Source: Helianthus annuus
Taxonomy: Eukaryota; Streptophyta; Magnoliopsida; Asterales; Asteraceae
Assembly: GCF_002127325.2 (NCBI RefSeq)
Contig: NC_035439.2
Span: 3,877,770-3,941,769, forward strand
DNA: 64,000 bases
Reading direction: 5' to 3'
Shown one piece after another: positions 36,345 through 48,199 of the stretch (positions within the stretch are counted from its first letter, which is position 1; each line of letters starts with the position of its first letter). The notes under the pieces are model-generated. The model was not told where the DNA came from. It did no database searches and was given only the letters and a program-made list of their open reading frames with translations. Position numbers and translations under genes: made by a program.

Positions 36345-37318
36345 TGACTCTGTTCAGTGTTCAGTTTAAGGGGTTGACATTATGTATCTCAGTATGTTAT
36401 CTGATTTTTTATGATATTCGATTATTCAGTTTTAGGAAACGTTTCTTTTTTCTTACATTCTGATTTTGACCTAATTGTTAGTTGATTTCTCCTTGTTCTG
36501 GTTTGATCTATGTTTTCTCCTGGACTTTCTTTGTTTTGGACATTGTTTTGATTTTACTTGTTCAAGGTTTAGCTGCTAGCTGTTTGCTTCATATTCATTT
36601 TCTCTTATCACGTGTTGTGCATTATTGTTGTGATTTTTTTTTTTTTTCTAATAACATTATTTGGACTTGTTTTAAGTTATTTTACATGTTTACCTTTCCA
36701 GGATCATGTACTTCAATGCACATCACATTATAGGAGTTATGAAGATTTGGTCTTCGTATTTATATCCATTTCTGATTTCCTACATGCAGGCCCTATGAGG
36801 TTCTTGTTCCGCAACTTTGGGTCGATTTCAGGTATGTTGGGTTGACCCCGAAACACTTTCTTATTCATCTTTTTAAATATAATTTACAAATTTATAAATG
36901 ATTAATGCGTTAAGTATGATTATAAAGACTATTTATTACAATAAAAATATATCTATGTATAAACCAGTTTATGAGGTTGTAATCGGAATGAAAGCAAACA
37001 CTTTTTTTTCTTGTATTTTTGTTTTCAAAAGTGAACCGATGTCCTTTCCTATTTTTGTTTTTTCGAACCATAAAAACTTATGTTTGTAATGCACGTATAT
37101 TGGTTGAAATTTCAAGTGAAGTTAGGGTTAGGTTCATTAGTGAACAACCCCCTTGATTGTGAACACTAGTGAACTAATCCTAGCCCTTGATTATCAATAC
37201 ACAAGTGTATACATAAGTGCAAATCAATGGTCAGGATCACACTCATCCAGTAAAATGTTAAAGTGAGTACAAAAAATGTTATACCTAAACTTAAATAGTA
37301 CTTATAAAAGATTCTTTT
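36151..37318. other. T-rich noncoding region
   Basis: Contains a poly-T run (about 36310-36343) and stretches with exon-like borders (for example tgcag|GCCCTATGAGG...TTTCAG|gtatg at 36788-36830). No frame across them gives a recognisable protein. It may be a decayed gene or a transcribed noncoding locus. Nothing firm can be called. Confidence 0.3.
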
Positions 37319-37344
37319 TTTTTTTGTAAAGACTTTAAGGACAA

Positions 37345-37590
37345 TTACACCAAGATAGCCGGTAAGCGGGCAACAAGCTGCGCCGCTATCCCCTTTTGAA
37401 TAGCGAAACCTAACCTAGTAAAAACGAAACCCCGATCTCTAGGAGACGAAATGTTGCTGTGAACAACCCGTTGGACCCGTTCAAGAAATCTGATGGCTTC
37501 TGGGGCTAGCGAGCCAAAGGTATCAAAGGCAAAAGGGATAAAGGAATGTTGATTTTCCTCGCAGGCTTTTGCATGTTTGTCCATTTTCTT
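37345..37590 (-). pseudogene. Conserved C-terminal ORF fragment, probably retroelement-related
   Basis: An open frame of about 80 codons reading ...FAFDTFGSLAPEAI...RVQRVVHSN...GFAIQKGIAAQLVARLP. I recall near-identical tails in many plant repeat-encoded proteins annotated as reverse-transcriptase related, but I cannot confirm the family. It has no upstream partner here, so it is a fragment. Confidence 0.45.
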
Positions 37591-38008
37591 CGCTGCCGCC
37601 TTTGCAATGGTCAGGATTTGATGATGAAAATACCCTAGTGTATTTTACGATTTGATGATGTAAATTAATGGTCAGGATTTGTTCACACAGTTCACAAATA
37701 CACCAGTGTTTACTCTAGAACTCCACCCTATCATTATAAGTGTCTTTTGAGATATTGATTTTGGTTTACAAAATTTTCATAATTAAAAACTGAAAGTTAA
37801 TATCACAAGTATTTGTATCTATTTTGTGTCATGGTGGAAGGGTATTATAGACATTGGGACAATGTAAATATGTTCGTCTTAAGCAATAATCTTGAAACTT
37901 TGTTTTTTATATGTAGGAACACATATAATGGTTCACAAGGCTGAATGTCAAGCTAATGGTAAGATTATTTGGTCCTTGATTTGATAGTTCACTCGTCAAA
38001 TTCATTTT

Positions 38009-38307
38009 TTTTAACGGCCAACAGAATCAATCCCGAGCACTCTTGGGGCACCCACTGGACAAACGGAGTACTCCGAGAGTAACCCGAGTCCACCACCAAT
38101 TCCGGGGAAAACTCAGTAACCCACCCGCCCGTAGGCACGACAGTGAAATTACTAGTAAAACCCATTTGGCTCAAGGATCCAACCCAGGTTTCCCTGGGTC
38201 TCCCATCATTGCCCACCAGTGCCTCACTCTCTGCACCAAGTGAGAGTTGAACCTGCATCTCTCAAGAGAAATGCAAACCCTGCACCACTTGATCTGGAGA
38301 TCATTGG
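38009..38307 (-). mobile_element. tRNA-related SINE
   Basis: About 300 bp in minus orientation. It has a pol III box A-like head (ATCTCCAGATCAAGTGG), a box B (AGGTTCAACTC), and an A-rich tail (TTAAAAAAAA) at its plus-strand left end. It is flanked by a long perfect target duplication, ctcgtcaaattcatttt (37992-38008 and 38308-38324). The long duplication plus A-tail fits LINE-driven retroposition. Confidence 0.82.
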
Positions 38308-38324
38308 CTCGTCAAATTCATTTT

Positions 38325-39494
38325 AAGGGTGTGTTTGGATATTTGTTTCGAAACTGGTTGTTTGATGTTTGTATTCACAATCAAATAATCATTGTAAGTT
38401 ATAACCTCACATCCAAACACCCCCTAAAATTGAATTTTGTTCTTGCAAGAGAAAATATGAATTTACTTCATATGTCTTGCACTTCAAATAATCATTGTAA
38501 GTTATAACAAAAATATAATATTTTTTCTTTCAAAAAGCTAACATTTTGACAAGACCAAGATTCTCTCAGTGAAATGTATTATTTGTAAATATTTCATATG
38601 TATTATATATTCTTTAATGTTTGTTCTTCAACAGTGTCTTAAACAACTACCACCAACCACCATCTCACCCTAGACCACATCACACACTCCTTCAGACTCG
38701 AACCATCACCCACCCGTGCTTGGAAAACGAGGCGTATAACTTGAATCAAGATGAAGAACCAAAAAGGGTGAATCGGTGTGTAAATTACTAAATCGAATTT
38801 GGAAAGCGATGCCCGTCACGTGGGTTCAATCCGATTATGTGACAAGTGTGTATATATATTTTATGTATGTTAATTTACAAGATGATGAAGACATAGAAAG
38901 ATGGAATGTTTCTTTCATAAAGTTGGTAGCTTGGATTAAAAACATAGCAATAGATTTTTTATTCTAATTATGTAGCAGTTGGCAAATTCATTAAATCTTA
39001 ATTAATTTAACTTAATAAGTTAATAATCCCTCAGTCCCCCACCCACACTCAAAAAAAAAAAAAAAAAAATAAATAAATAAATAAATAAATAAAAATAAAT
39101 AAAGATTAATAATCATTCTTATGAAGAATGTATGTTTTTCTGTCCACAAGCCACAGTCCAAAAATACTTGTGTGTTATTTACAGTGGGGCAGTGATGAAC
39201 AGCCATGAAATTTGGTGCCCTTTATACTATCACATGTTATTGTACTTCAAAAAGAATCTCAATAATACAAAAGGTACACACACACAGTAACATTACACAA
39301 TATTCCAAATCTATGACACTAAAACAAACAAAAAAACTACCTTTCAATGGTTTTATCATTTATTTGCAGCATCCAAAGTCACTCAAAACTTTTCTCACTC
39401 CTACTTCTCAACTAAAACTTCATCATTCATCTATACCCTGATAACAAATTTTGACCATTTAAATTTTATCTTCATCTTGGTCGTAATCGCGATG
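38325..39494. other. Spacer with an (AAAT)n microsatellite
   Basis: AT-rich spacer. A poly-A then (aaat)n run lies at about 39050-39103. No gene supported. Confidence 0.4.
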
Positions 39495-39655
39495 GTCCGT
39501 TTCCATTCCTTGAATTCTTATTTTTTTTTAAAAAATATCCCATTAAAGATCATGATTTTTGTATGTTCTAAGAATTGTCCGTTTCCATTCCTTGAATTCT
39601 TAAATTTAAAAAAAAATATCCCATTAAAGATCATGATTTTTGTATGTTCTAAGAA
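39495..39655. repeat. 82-bp tandem duplication
   Basis: The unit starting gtccgtttccattccttg occurs twice in a row (39495-39576, 39577-39655). It differs mainly in the length of an internal A/T run. Noncoding. Confidence 0.8.
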
Positions 39656-39778
39656 AATCTTGGCCACTTCTTTGATGAAAGTTCTGATATGGACTTTCTT
39701 TTTCCTAACATCCAAGGTACACAAGTTTCATGTTTTTATTTATTTGTTTTGACTAATTAGAGAGAGACATATATATAT

Positions 39779-40077
39779 GAGTTAATTACTGTTTTCGTCC
39801 CTGTGGTTTGTCAAAAATCACTATTTCAGTCCATTAGTTTAAAAATTACGATTTCAGTTCCTGTGGTTTCACTTCGTAACCATTTCAGTCCACCTCGTAA
39901 CCATTTTAGTCCCTGTACTTAACAGAATAAAAGGTTGAAATGGTTACGAAAGTGAAACAACAGGGACTGAAATGGTTACGAAAGTGAAACCACAGGGATT
40001 GAAATCGCAATTTTTAAACTAATGGACTGAAATAGTGATTTTTGACAAACAACAGGGACGAAAACAGTAATTAACTC
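39779..40077. mobile_element. MULE-type MITE upstream of the kinesin gene
   Basis: 299-bp near-perfect palindromic element with ends GAGTTAATTACTGTTTTCG; the arms exceed 100 bp. It has no 9-bp duplication. Instead a duplication of about 45 bp flanks it (39734-39778 and from 40078), including the word ttttgactaat(t/c)agagagagac. Confidence 0.75.
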
Positions 40078-40119
40078 TTTTATTTATTTATTTTGACTAA
40101 TCAGAGAGAGACAGAGAGA

Positions 40120-40121
<2 letters not shown>

Positions 40122-40202
<81 letters not shown>
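40122..40202. repeat. (AT)n(AG)n compound microsatellite
   Basis: About 49 bp of AT repeat followed by about 32 bp of AG repeat, then (ggga)n-like sequence, 220 bp before the kinesin ATG. It is probably within its promoter or 5' UTR. Confidence 0.9.
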
Positions 40203-40210
<8 letters not shown>

Positions 40211-40422
40211 AGGGAGAATATGAGAGGGTAACCTCCTAAAAAAAGTGGGTCAGCTTCTGATGATGGGTTGATTCTATACCTATTCCCAAAAGGCTAAACC
40301 TCATATTCAGTTTTATAGTGTGTTATTCACACATTAAGTATCTCTAAAGGTTGTTGCAGCCATGGAATCTTATCAAGATACAGTTGATCATCAACTTTCT
40401 ACAATCAAATGAACATTGAATC

Positions 40423-43400
40423 ATGATGAAGATGAAGAACACCAAGAAATCTTTCAGAAGTTTAACTGAAACAATCCATTCTCTTCTCGGATTCAAGACC
40501 GAAACTAATTCCACTTGGGCTAATACCGTGTGTGACATCATCAAAAGCTTGCCATCCACAGCTGACTACGAGAATGATTACGATGATTCGGCTCATGCGC
40601 GTGATCGTGATCATGATCATGATCATGATGATGTTATTATTTCAAAAATTCATGGTAAATGTTATTTTGATCAATCTGCTTTTCATGAAAATGTCGAAAA
40701 AAGTTATGTTTATGTTTTAGAATCATCTCAACAGGTGAACTTGCCACCCTGAATCGGGAAGTTGGTAGATTAAATGCGCAAAGAAGGCGTGTTCTCAATG
40801 AATTTCTACAATTGAAAGGTAACTAAATCTAAGAAGCTCGTCTTAATAACAAATGGGCCGTTCGGGTTGTATTCAATCTTTAACAGGTCAAATGTAGGGG
40901 TGCAAACGAGCCGAGTCCGAGCTCGACCAGGCTCGAGCTCGTTTAACATATGAAAGCTCAAGCTCAAGCTCGGCTCGATTCGAGCTCTATTTCTAAAGCT
41001 CGAGCTCGGCTCGAAGGTAAATTTTCAAGCTCGAGCTCGGCTTGGGCTCGACTCGTTTAGTATTTATTAATTAATTTATATTAATTATAATTATTATTAT
41101 ACATATCATTAAGTTATTTTTTTTATATTTATATAAATGGTAGTTATTAATATATAAATATATGTTTAATATATTAAAAAAAATATATTAACAGAAAGCT
41201 TGTTTAGGCTCGCGAGCCGGCTCGAGCTCGATAAGCGAAGCTCGGGCTTGTTTACGAAACGAGCTTGTTTTTTTAGGCTCCGGCTCGAGCTCGAGCTCGT
41301 TCAAGCTTTTCTTCGAGCCGAGCTCGAGTAGCTCGGCTCGTTTGCACCCCTAGACTCAAATGGGTCAAAACAAGATTTAGCTAAAAGGGTAACGGGTCTA
41401 AGGGGTTGAGAGTAGCCGGATTCAATTTTTAATCCATGCAACCCCTTAAATTATTTTATTAAAAAATGTAGGTTACTATTAAAATCAACACGTTAACTAA
41501 AATGGCCCGTTTCAACTCAACTAATTTTGATCTTGCTACATTTAACAAAGATAATTGATATAGGTGCTGAATATAATTCTCTACCTTATTAACATTACAG
41601 GAAATATTCGTGTATTTTGTCGAATCAGGCCCACAATAAACGGCGAGAAATTTAGCCATCAAAGGCCCGTTGTTCCGGTAGATTCAAGTGGCATTCTGGT
41701 TCATTTTGCCGAGAACAAGAGAAAACTGTATAATTTTGACATGGTTTTACACCCTGGTTCAACACAAGGTGCTCTATATATTTTGTTGGTTTAATGGGCG
41801 GGTTGGGTAACGGGTCAAAACCAGTTCAGGTCAAAACGCGCACTCTCTTTTGTTTGACCATCTGTTCCCTTTTAAGCTAAAATTCCCATTTTTGCTCTTT
41901 TGGAATGTTAGGAATTAAACATAACCCAAATCATCGTATTCATTTGTAAACGGGTCAAACGAGTGCTTTCTCCTGTTTGACCGTTTGTTTTCTTTTAAGC
42001 TCCATTTTTAGTCTTTTGACATGTTAGGCGTAAAACATAGTCCAAATTCAGCCTATTCATATATAAACGGGTCAAAACGGGAACTTTCTTCTGTTTGACC
42101 ATTTGTTTGACGGTAAAAGCCTAACAGATGAATAATCATGATCTTAAACTGTCAGATGAAGTATTTTCAGAAATTGAACCGGTTATCAAATCCGCTTTGG
42201 ATGGATATAATGTCTGTATATTAGCATACGGGCAGACGGGCACAGGCAAGACTTTCACCATGGTAATTAGTTTTTGTACTTATTATTGCGACTTAAAATA
42301 CGAGTAACTAGTTCTTTTAATGTTTGGATAAACGTATAAAGCTTCTACTAATCCTATCATTTTTGTAATAAACCAACACATTTATAGGAAGGAAATCCAG
42401 ATAGTCCAGGGGTAGTTCCCCGCACAATCGAAGCATTATTCAAGCAAGCAGCAGATAGCAACCATACATATCTTTTTAGCTTCAGCATGCTTGAAATTTA
42501 CCTTGGTCAACTCAAAGACTTACTCATACCTCATGCAAGAAAAGCTACTGATCCTTTGCCCCCATGGTGAGTTTAATATGTATAATAGAGTAAAATACCA
42601 TTTTCGACCCTGAGGTTTGGCCAGTTTTGCGACTTTCGTCCAAAGGTTTGTTTTTCCGCATCTGGATCCAAAAGGTTTGAAATCTTGCTATTTTCATCTC
42701 GCTCGTTAACTCCATCCATTTTTTTTTCCGTTAAGTCAGGGATATTTCTGTCTTTTTTCGCTAAATTAAAGGGCAACTAGGTCTTTTTCACTTTATGTAA
42801 AAAGACCGAATACCCCTGAAAAGGACCGAATTGCCCTTTAAGTTAACAAAAAAGACGGAAATACCCCTGACTTAACGGAGAAAAATGGATGGAGTTAATG
42901 AGCCGGATGAAAATGGCAAGATTTCAAACCTTTTGGATCCAGATGTGGAAAAACAAACCTTTCGACGAAAGTCGCAAAACTGGCTAAACCTCAGGGACGA
43001 AAACGACATTTTGCTCTTTATAATATGTGGTAAAAATTTATAAACTCATCATATCACTTGCAGATACTAATAATTATGTAAAATCGAAACTTTTTACAGT
43101 CTTTCCATCCAAACCGATCCTAACGGTGGGATTGTGATCGATAATCTTGTAAGCATCCAAGTCAGCAACTTTAATCATGCAATAAGTCTTTATAGACTCG
43201 GAAGTCAACTCAGATCAACTGCTTCAACAAATTCCAATAAAGTTTCTAGTAGATCACATTGGTAACTCTTTTCTCTTCTTTCCTGAATAAGAGCAAGAAA
43301 TTCAATTCATTATCATAATGTCGTAAACAAAATGTTTTTTTTGTTATTATTTGCAGCATGATTCGCATGTCGATGACTTGTTCTGATGCTACCGAAAGGC

Positions 43401-44005
43401 GAAAGGTTACAAATAAAATTTGGATGGTTGATTTGGGCGGAAGTGAGCGCGTTTTGAAAACGAAAGCATGGGGAAGAAGATTTGAAGAAGGAAAAGCTAT
43501 TAATCTTTCTCTTTCGGCCCTTGGTGATGTCATCAATGCTCTCCAAAGAAAGAATAGCCACATACCTTACAGGTAACTGAAACTAAAGATATACTCAAGT
43601 GTTGACCATTTTCCAAAGTCAAACTCAGTTTCAATATACAAGTAGCAATTAGACACATTCACTTATGAACAGGTTGATTCTGGTTATGTTATATCCTTAA
43701 CGGGTCAAACAAATAAATAGAGAAGTTAGCTAAAAATGGGTCAAATCTTTTTTAATGCAGAAAAGAAAAAACCTCTTAAATTATTTTTTTAGAACAAACT
43801 AAGATTATTATCGAAGTTATATAATTTCTTAAATCATTTTGTACACACTTAACTGTTTATTGAAAAAAAATGGACAAAAAACGAAACTTTGAAGTGACGT
43901 ATTTATGTGATTTACAGGAACAGCAAGCTGACGCAGGTGCTTAAAGATTCATTAGGTAATTGCACAAATGCTCAAGAAATCTTTATTCACGAAAACTATG
44001 AAACA

Positions 44006-44042
<37 letters not shown>

Positions 44043-46719
44043 ACACCAAAAATATAAAGTTCTAAATCTTTACAGGAGAGGATTCCAAAACACTGATGCT
44101 TGTGCATGTCAGCCCGAAAGAAGCAGATTTATGCGAGACTGTCTGTTCTCTAAATTTCGCACTACGCTTGAGAAGCATCCACTTAGGGAAGACCGAATCG
44201 AACGTGAGTTGATCAAATTCTAAGCTGATAATTGCTTCATTAATAATTTATGGTTTTTTACACTTACATACATATAAGATGTGACAGTTTCAAACAAATT
44301 ATTTATAAATTAGTCAATTTTAGTTGTGACTTACAACAAACGGGTCAAATGTTACTTTTTTTAAGATTACTATTCGTTTACCACATGAAATATGTATACT
44401 TTTAAAACAAAATTACGGGTCAACCCATAGTTGTTAATAGCGACCATAGCGGTCGCTATAGCGCGCTTTATGGCAATGCGACTATGTGTCGCTAAGTTGG
44501 TCATGGCGATGAATAGCGATTTTAGCGACAGTTATTATTATTTTTTTTATTTTTTTTAATGTTATAAAGGGTTATAGCTATAAAATAGCTAGATTTATAG
44601 GTTTTTGTTAATATACATGTAAAATAGCATATATACAAGGGTATTTTGATGTAATATACATATAAAAATTTTCAAAATTCTTTTTCTAGTGTAATCGCTA
44701 TTTATAAAATTGCCGTCGCTATTCGCTACGTAGCCTAGCCATGCCTTGTCGCTATTTGTTGCTATTCGCTATCGACAACTATGGGTCAACCCAAATGACC
44801 CATTTAGACTATTTGAACCCTTTAAGGCTCTAACTGAAATTTGAAAAACAGGAAACAAGAGTAACGAGGGAAAAAGCAATGACCGACCTACAACACGAGA
44901 TGCAAGAGATCGAAAACAACCGTTACGGATTCATAAAAGAAATCAAGAAACTGAATCAGAAATTGGATTCACTAACAAAAACATCAACATATTCAAACGA
45001 GAAACTGGACGGGTTACTATCATCAACATCATCCTTAAAAGCCCCTCAAGATTCAGCAGACGAAATTACCGTAACGCCCCAATCATCAAAGATTCCAAGA
45101 TTTATGAAACCCACAATCTGCAGCACACGAAAATCAGGAACGGGTAATCAAAACTTGTATAAAAGAGATATCAGACCAGCAAGAAGAAAAAAGTTACCGT
45201 TATCTCGTGCAGAATCTGTTAGTTTTCCGTTAAAGAACATGACAGAAAGCTATTCGGGAAGCAGTATCTCCAGAGCAAGTTATTTAGTGGGCTTGAATGA
45301 GAGACACTCCGAAATCGATGACATAGACTTAAGTTCAGTAAACGAGTCAGAGGCTAACTACCGGGTTAGCTTACATGAGAACAAACGGGTCATCTCAAAC
45401 CCGGCCCGTTTAAAGAAAAGTAAACATAAGGAACATATAAAACATATGAAACAAGGAAAGCCTGCAGATGTAAAATTTGCAGGTGAAGAATCAAGATATG
45501 AAAACAGTTCAACGACTCCTTCAACCATCGGTACAAAATCTGTTACAGGTGTCGATGACTCATCAACCGAATGTGACATGTATTGTCGGGTCATGCCATG
45601 CGATACCGTTGATGATACATGTCATCTGAATGATGATGACAGTGAGGTTGAGTGGGCAGTTATATCACAACTGTCAACACGTGAAGCGCGAAATTTAGAG
45701 GCCTGCTGCGAGTTGGAAGATGATTTGCGTGCAGAATTTTCGTCATTCGACAAAGTTATTCTCCAGGATTTGACTAATCACTCATTCCAAAATCATGAAC
45801 ATGCAGAAACCAGAGGTAAAAAATAAACGGGTCGGTTAACGGGTCAAAACTAACAAGTTTTCTATGCAAGTAAAAACAAAGGTATTAGGTTGACATAGGG
45901 GTGATAAATGGGTTGTGTCCACGGGTCTAACCTGACCCAAACCTGAAAATTTTACACGAACCCGAACCCAAAAGTTTTGTCGTACATATGAACCCAAACA
46001 CGACACGAATATTCGTGGATTGACCCGAACACGACTCGTTCAACCAGAATTTGTTATTTATTTTTTTTTTTTGCAAATTAATATATTAAAATTAAAATTT
46101 TACTGCAAGAAATACAAATGTATATAAAACAATTACATTTTGATTATTAAATCTTATGTAAATTTCTCATTAAACTTATATTTATGGCGTAAAATACATA
46201 ACCAATTTAATTCATGACATAATTTTTTTATAAAAAAATAAAATATAATATAAATCGGTTAAACGGGCCAACCCGCCAACCCGACCGGGCTGACACGAAC
46301 CCACCTGTTTAGCTAAACAGGTCCGCGGATTCAACCGGAAACTGACCCGAACCCGTTTAGACTAAATCCAAACCCACGAATTTCGTGTTAGGTTCGTGTC
46401 GTGTCAGCAATTCACACCCTTAGGTTGACATGAAGGCTTTCTAATTTTTTTTTAAGTTTTTATAAATATTTTGGAGATTTTATGCATGAAAAATATATTT
46501 TTAGTCTATTTGACCGGTTAGAAAAAAAAAAAAAAAAAAAAAAAAAAACATGATTTGAAATGACACTCTAATGAAAACTAAATGATTTTATGCATCTTGG
46601 CAGGTTTTTCAGATATCCTAAAAGATAATATTGTGATAATGTGCAACAGTGTCCTTGTAGCACTGGGATTTAAAAGCTTGGGCTTTGACCATGATTTCTT
46701 CCAAGCTTTAATGATTTAA
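40423..46719 (+). CDS. Kinesin-14 family microtubule motor
   Basis: Eleven exons, all GT-AG and summing to 797 codons plus stop: 40423-40654, 40735-40818, 41601-41768, 42156-42262, 42388-42566, 43100-43261, 43357-43572, 43918-43955, 44076-44203, 44852-45815, 46604-46719. A short acidic/His-Asp-rich N-terminus leads into the kinesin-14 neck signature ([13 protein letters not shown]) and the motor. Seen: P-loop GQTGTGKT, switch I NKVSSRSH, switch II DLGGSER (Gly where DLAGSE is usual), and [15 protein letters not shown]. After the motor come a short coiled coil and a Ser-rich tail (exon 10). A last exon adds a hydrophobic end ([14 protein letters not shown]). Minus-end-directed movement is expected from the neck type. 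If exon 10 is not spliced, translation would stop at 45826 instead. The motor is in the N-terminal half rather than at the C-terminus. Confidence 0.9.
40895..41352. mobile_element. hAT-type MITE in kinesin intron 2
   Basis: 458 bp with ends TAGGGGTGCAAACGAGCCG at both termini (right complemented) and arms made of repeated gagctcg/cgagctc words. The flanks share tcaaatg but the duplication is imperfect. Confidence 0.75.
41829..42111. repeat. Tandem repeat of about 120 bp in kinesin intron 3
   Basis: Two full and one partial copies of a unit opening ggtcaaa(a)cg... and containing tgtttgacc and cttttaagct (starts at 41829, 41952 and 42069). The third copy stops 44 bp before exon 4. Confidence 0.75.
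42588..43016. mobile_element. MULE-type MITE in kinesin intron 5
   Basis: 429 bp, left end GAGTAAAATACCATTTTCG, paired with the complement of its right end. 9-bp flanks tgtataata (42579-42587) and tttataata (43017-43025) match at 8 of 9. Homologous to 4162-4595 in the glucosidase gene. Confidence 0.8.
44426..44783. mobile_element. hAT-type MITE in kinesin intron 9
   Basis: 358 bp with ends CATAGTTGTTAATAGCG and CGACAACTATG and a perfect 8-bp target duplication GGTCAACC (44418-44425, 44784-44791). Same family as 11512-11825 in the pyruvate kinase gene. Confidence 0.85.
45895..46422. mobile_element. hAT-type MITE in the last kinesin intron
   Basis: 528 bp with ends TAGGGGTGATAAATGGG and complement TAAGGGTGTGAATTGC, and a perfect 8-bp target duplication GGTTGACA (45887-45894 region and 46423-46430). 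It lies between exon 10 and the proposed exon 11. Confidence 0.85.
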
Positions 46720-47640
46720 TGTTCTCCAAAATGTTGACAAAACTACATATGTAAATATATGCAAGATGCCATACAAATATTTATAAATATATTATGTTAT
46801 TTGGGCCCTGACTCAAATTATTAATTTCCATAAACCTATTCAATTCAAGACAACTTGCCCATACATCACAATCACAGATGCTCAAATTTTGACCATTATA
46901 ATAAAGTCAAAACTCCAATCAAATCACATTATATAAGTCTTGGATTCAATCAAAATATTTCATGTTTTATTTCCAGTGGGTTAAATACGAAAATTAGCTA
47001 ACATGGAAACAGGTCAAACAGGATAAAATTAAGTCGCCCAAAGTTTATGTTTTTGCATAAAACCTTCTAAGTCGTTTTATCACCAAATATTAAATTTTTG
47101 TTGAGATAATACATTTTTTTTAAATATTTGACACACCAGTTATATATAAAGGTTAGACAAAAAGTGTTTAAGAAGTACCCTACTTTTCATGAATATATTT
47201 CTGTTTATTGATTTCATAATCTTGAAGAAATCTTTATTCTTGACAGGCTTTTATATAGGTATATGGTGTTAGACCAACACCTTTATTGTAAGCTTTTATA
47301 CCTTGTATTATTGTCATCACTAACATTGTAACATCTACAAGTTGAGCAATCGTTAAAATGCCAGAGCGTGTTTCATATTTAACGGATCTAAGGTCCTCTG
47401 TATTTGTTTTGATGATACTCATCATTTCGAGTCATCAACTCCAACAGATGTAGTTCAAAACGTCTACACCTTCATCAACTACATGATTGAACCCGAATGA
47501 CTTGCACATTTATAATTTATTATCGTTATGGAATTCAAGTATAAAAAAATATATGATAATATCATAATAGTAACGAACAAATTCATAATGCATTGACAAA
47601 TATATACCATATAGTGACTTTGCGTAAAAAGTGTAAAAAT
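46720..47640. other. Spacer downstream of the kinesin gene
   Basis: AT-rich DNA with no supported gene or element. Confidence 0.4.
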
Positions 47641-47689
47641 GATTTTTGATTGTATGTTTACCCACATATAACGGTGCTGTTTTTTCCAA

Positions 47690-48190
47690 TAGTGTTGACT
47701 CGGCACATGTTTCTTCAATGGTCTTACTCTTGGTTGCGAGGTGTCTTTATGTGTATTTGGGTGAAAATCTCAGCAGCCCACTTCTAGGCATTGTGTGTAT
47801 TTGGGTGAAAATCTCATCTCGTGGTCTTCTAAACGCCAATCTACCGTTTCGAGGTCCAGTGCAGATGCTAAATATCGGGGTGTGGTAAATGCGGTGGCTG
47901 ATATATGCTGGTTACGTAACCTATTGTTGGAGCTTCCTCGCCCTTTATCTAAGGCAACTCTCGTGTACTGTGATAACATTAGTGTAATTTATCTCTCAGG
48001 CAATCCGGTTCAACATCAGCGTACTAAATATATCGAGCTGGACATTCATTTTGTACACGAACATGTCAACGTGGTACTATTCGCATTCTTCATATTCCAT
48101 CTAGTTTTCATATAGCTGACGTCTTCACTAAAGGACTACCCAAATATCTATTTGAACAACACAGATCCAGTCTCAACATTTGGTTTTCTC
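47690..48190 (+). pseudogene. Ty1/copia RNase H remnant
   Basis: Decayed C-terminal end of a copia polyprotein. One frame gives SWSSKRQSTVSRSSADAKYR, WLRNLLLEL, VYCDN and HQRTKYIELDIHFV. After a frameshift near 48080 it continues in another frame with IPSSF...ADVFTKGLP. A 23-bp word (tgtgtatttgggtgaaaatctca) is duplicated at about 47751 and 47791. Sequence after 48200 may be LTR but has no defined end. Confidence 0.8.
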
Positions 48191-48199
48191 CCGCTTTGA

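Noticed and set aside
40423..40752. Kinesin first exon read through to a stop at 40752
   Set aside because: A GT donor at 40655 and AG acceptor at 40734 keep frame into the conserved neck ([10 protein letters not shown]...[13 protein letters not shown]), so the read-through tail is intron.
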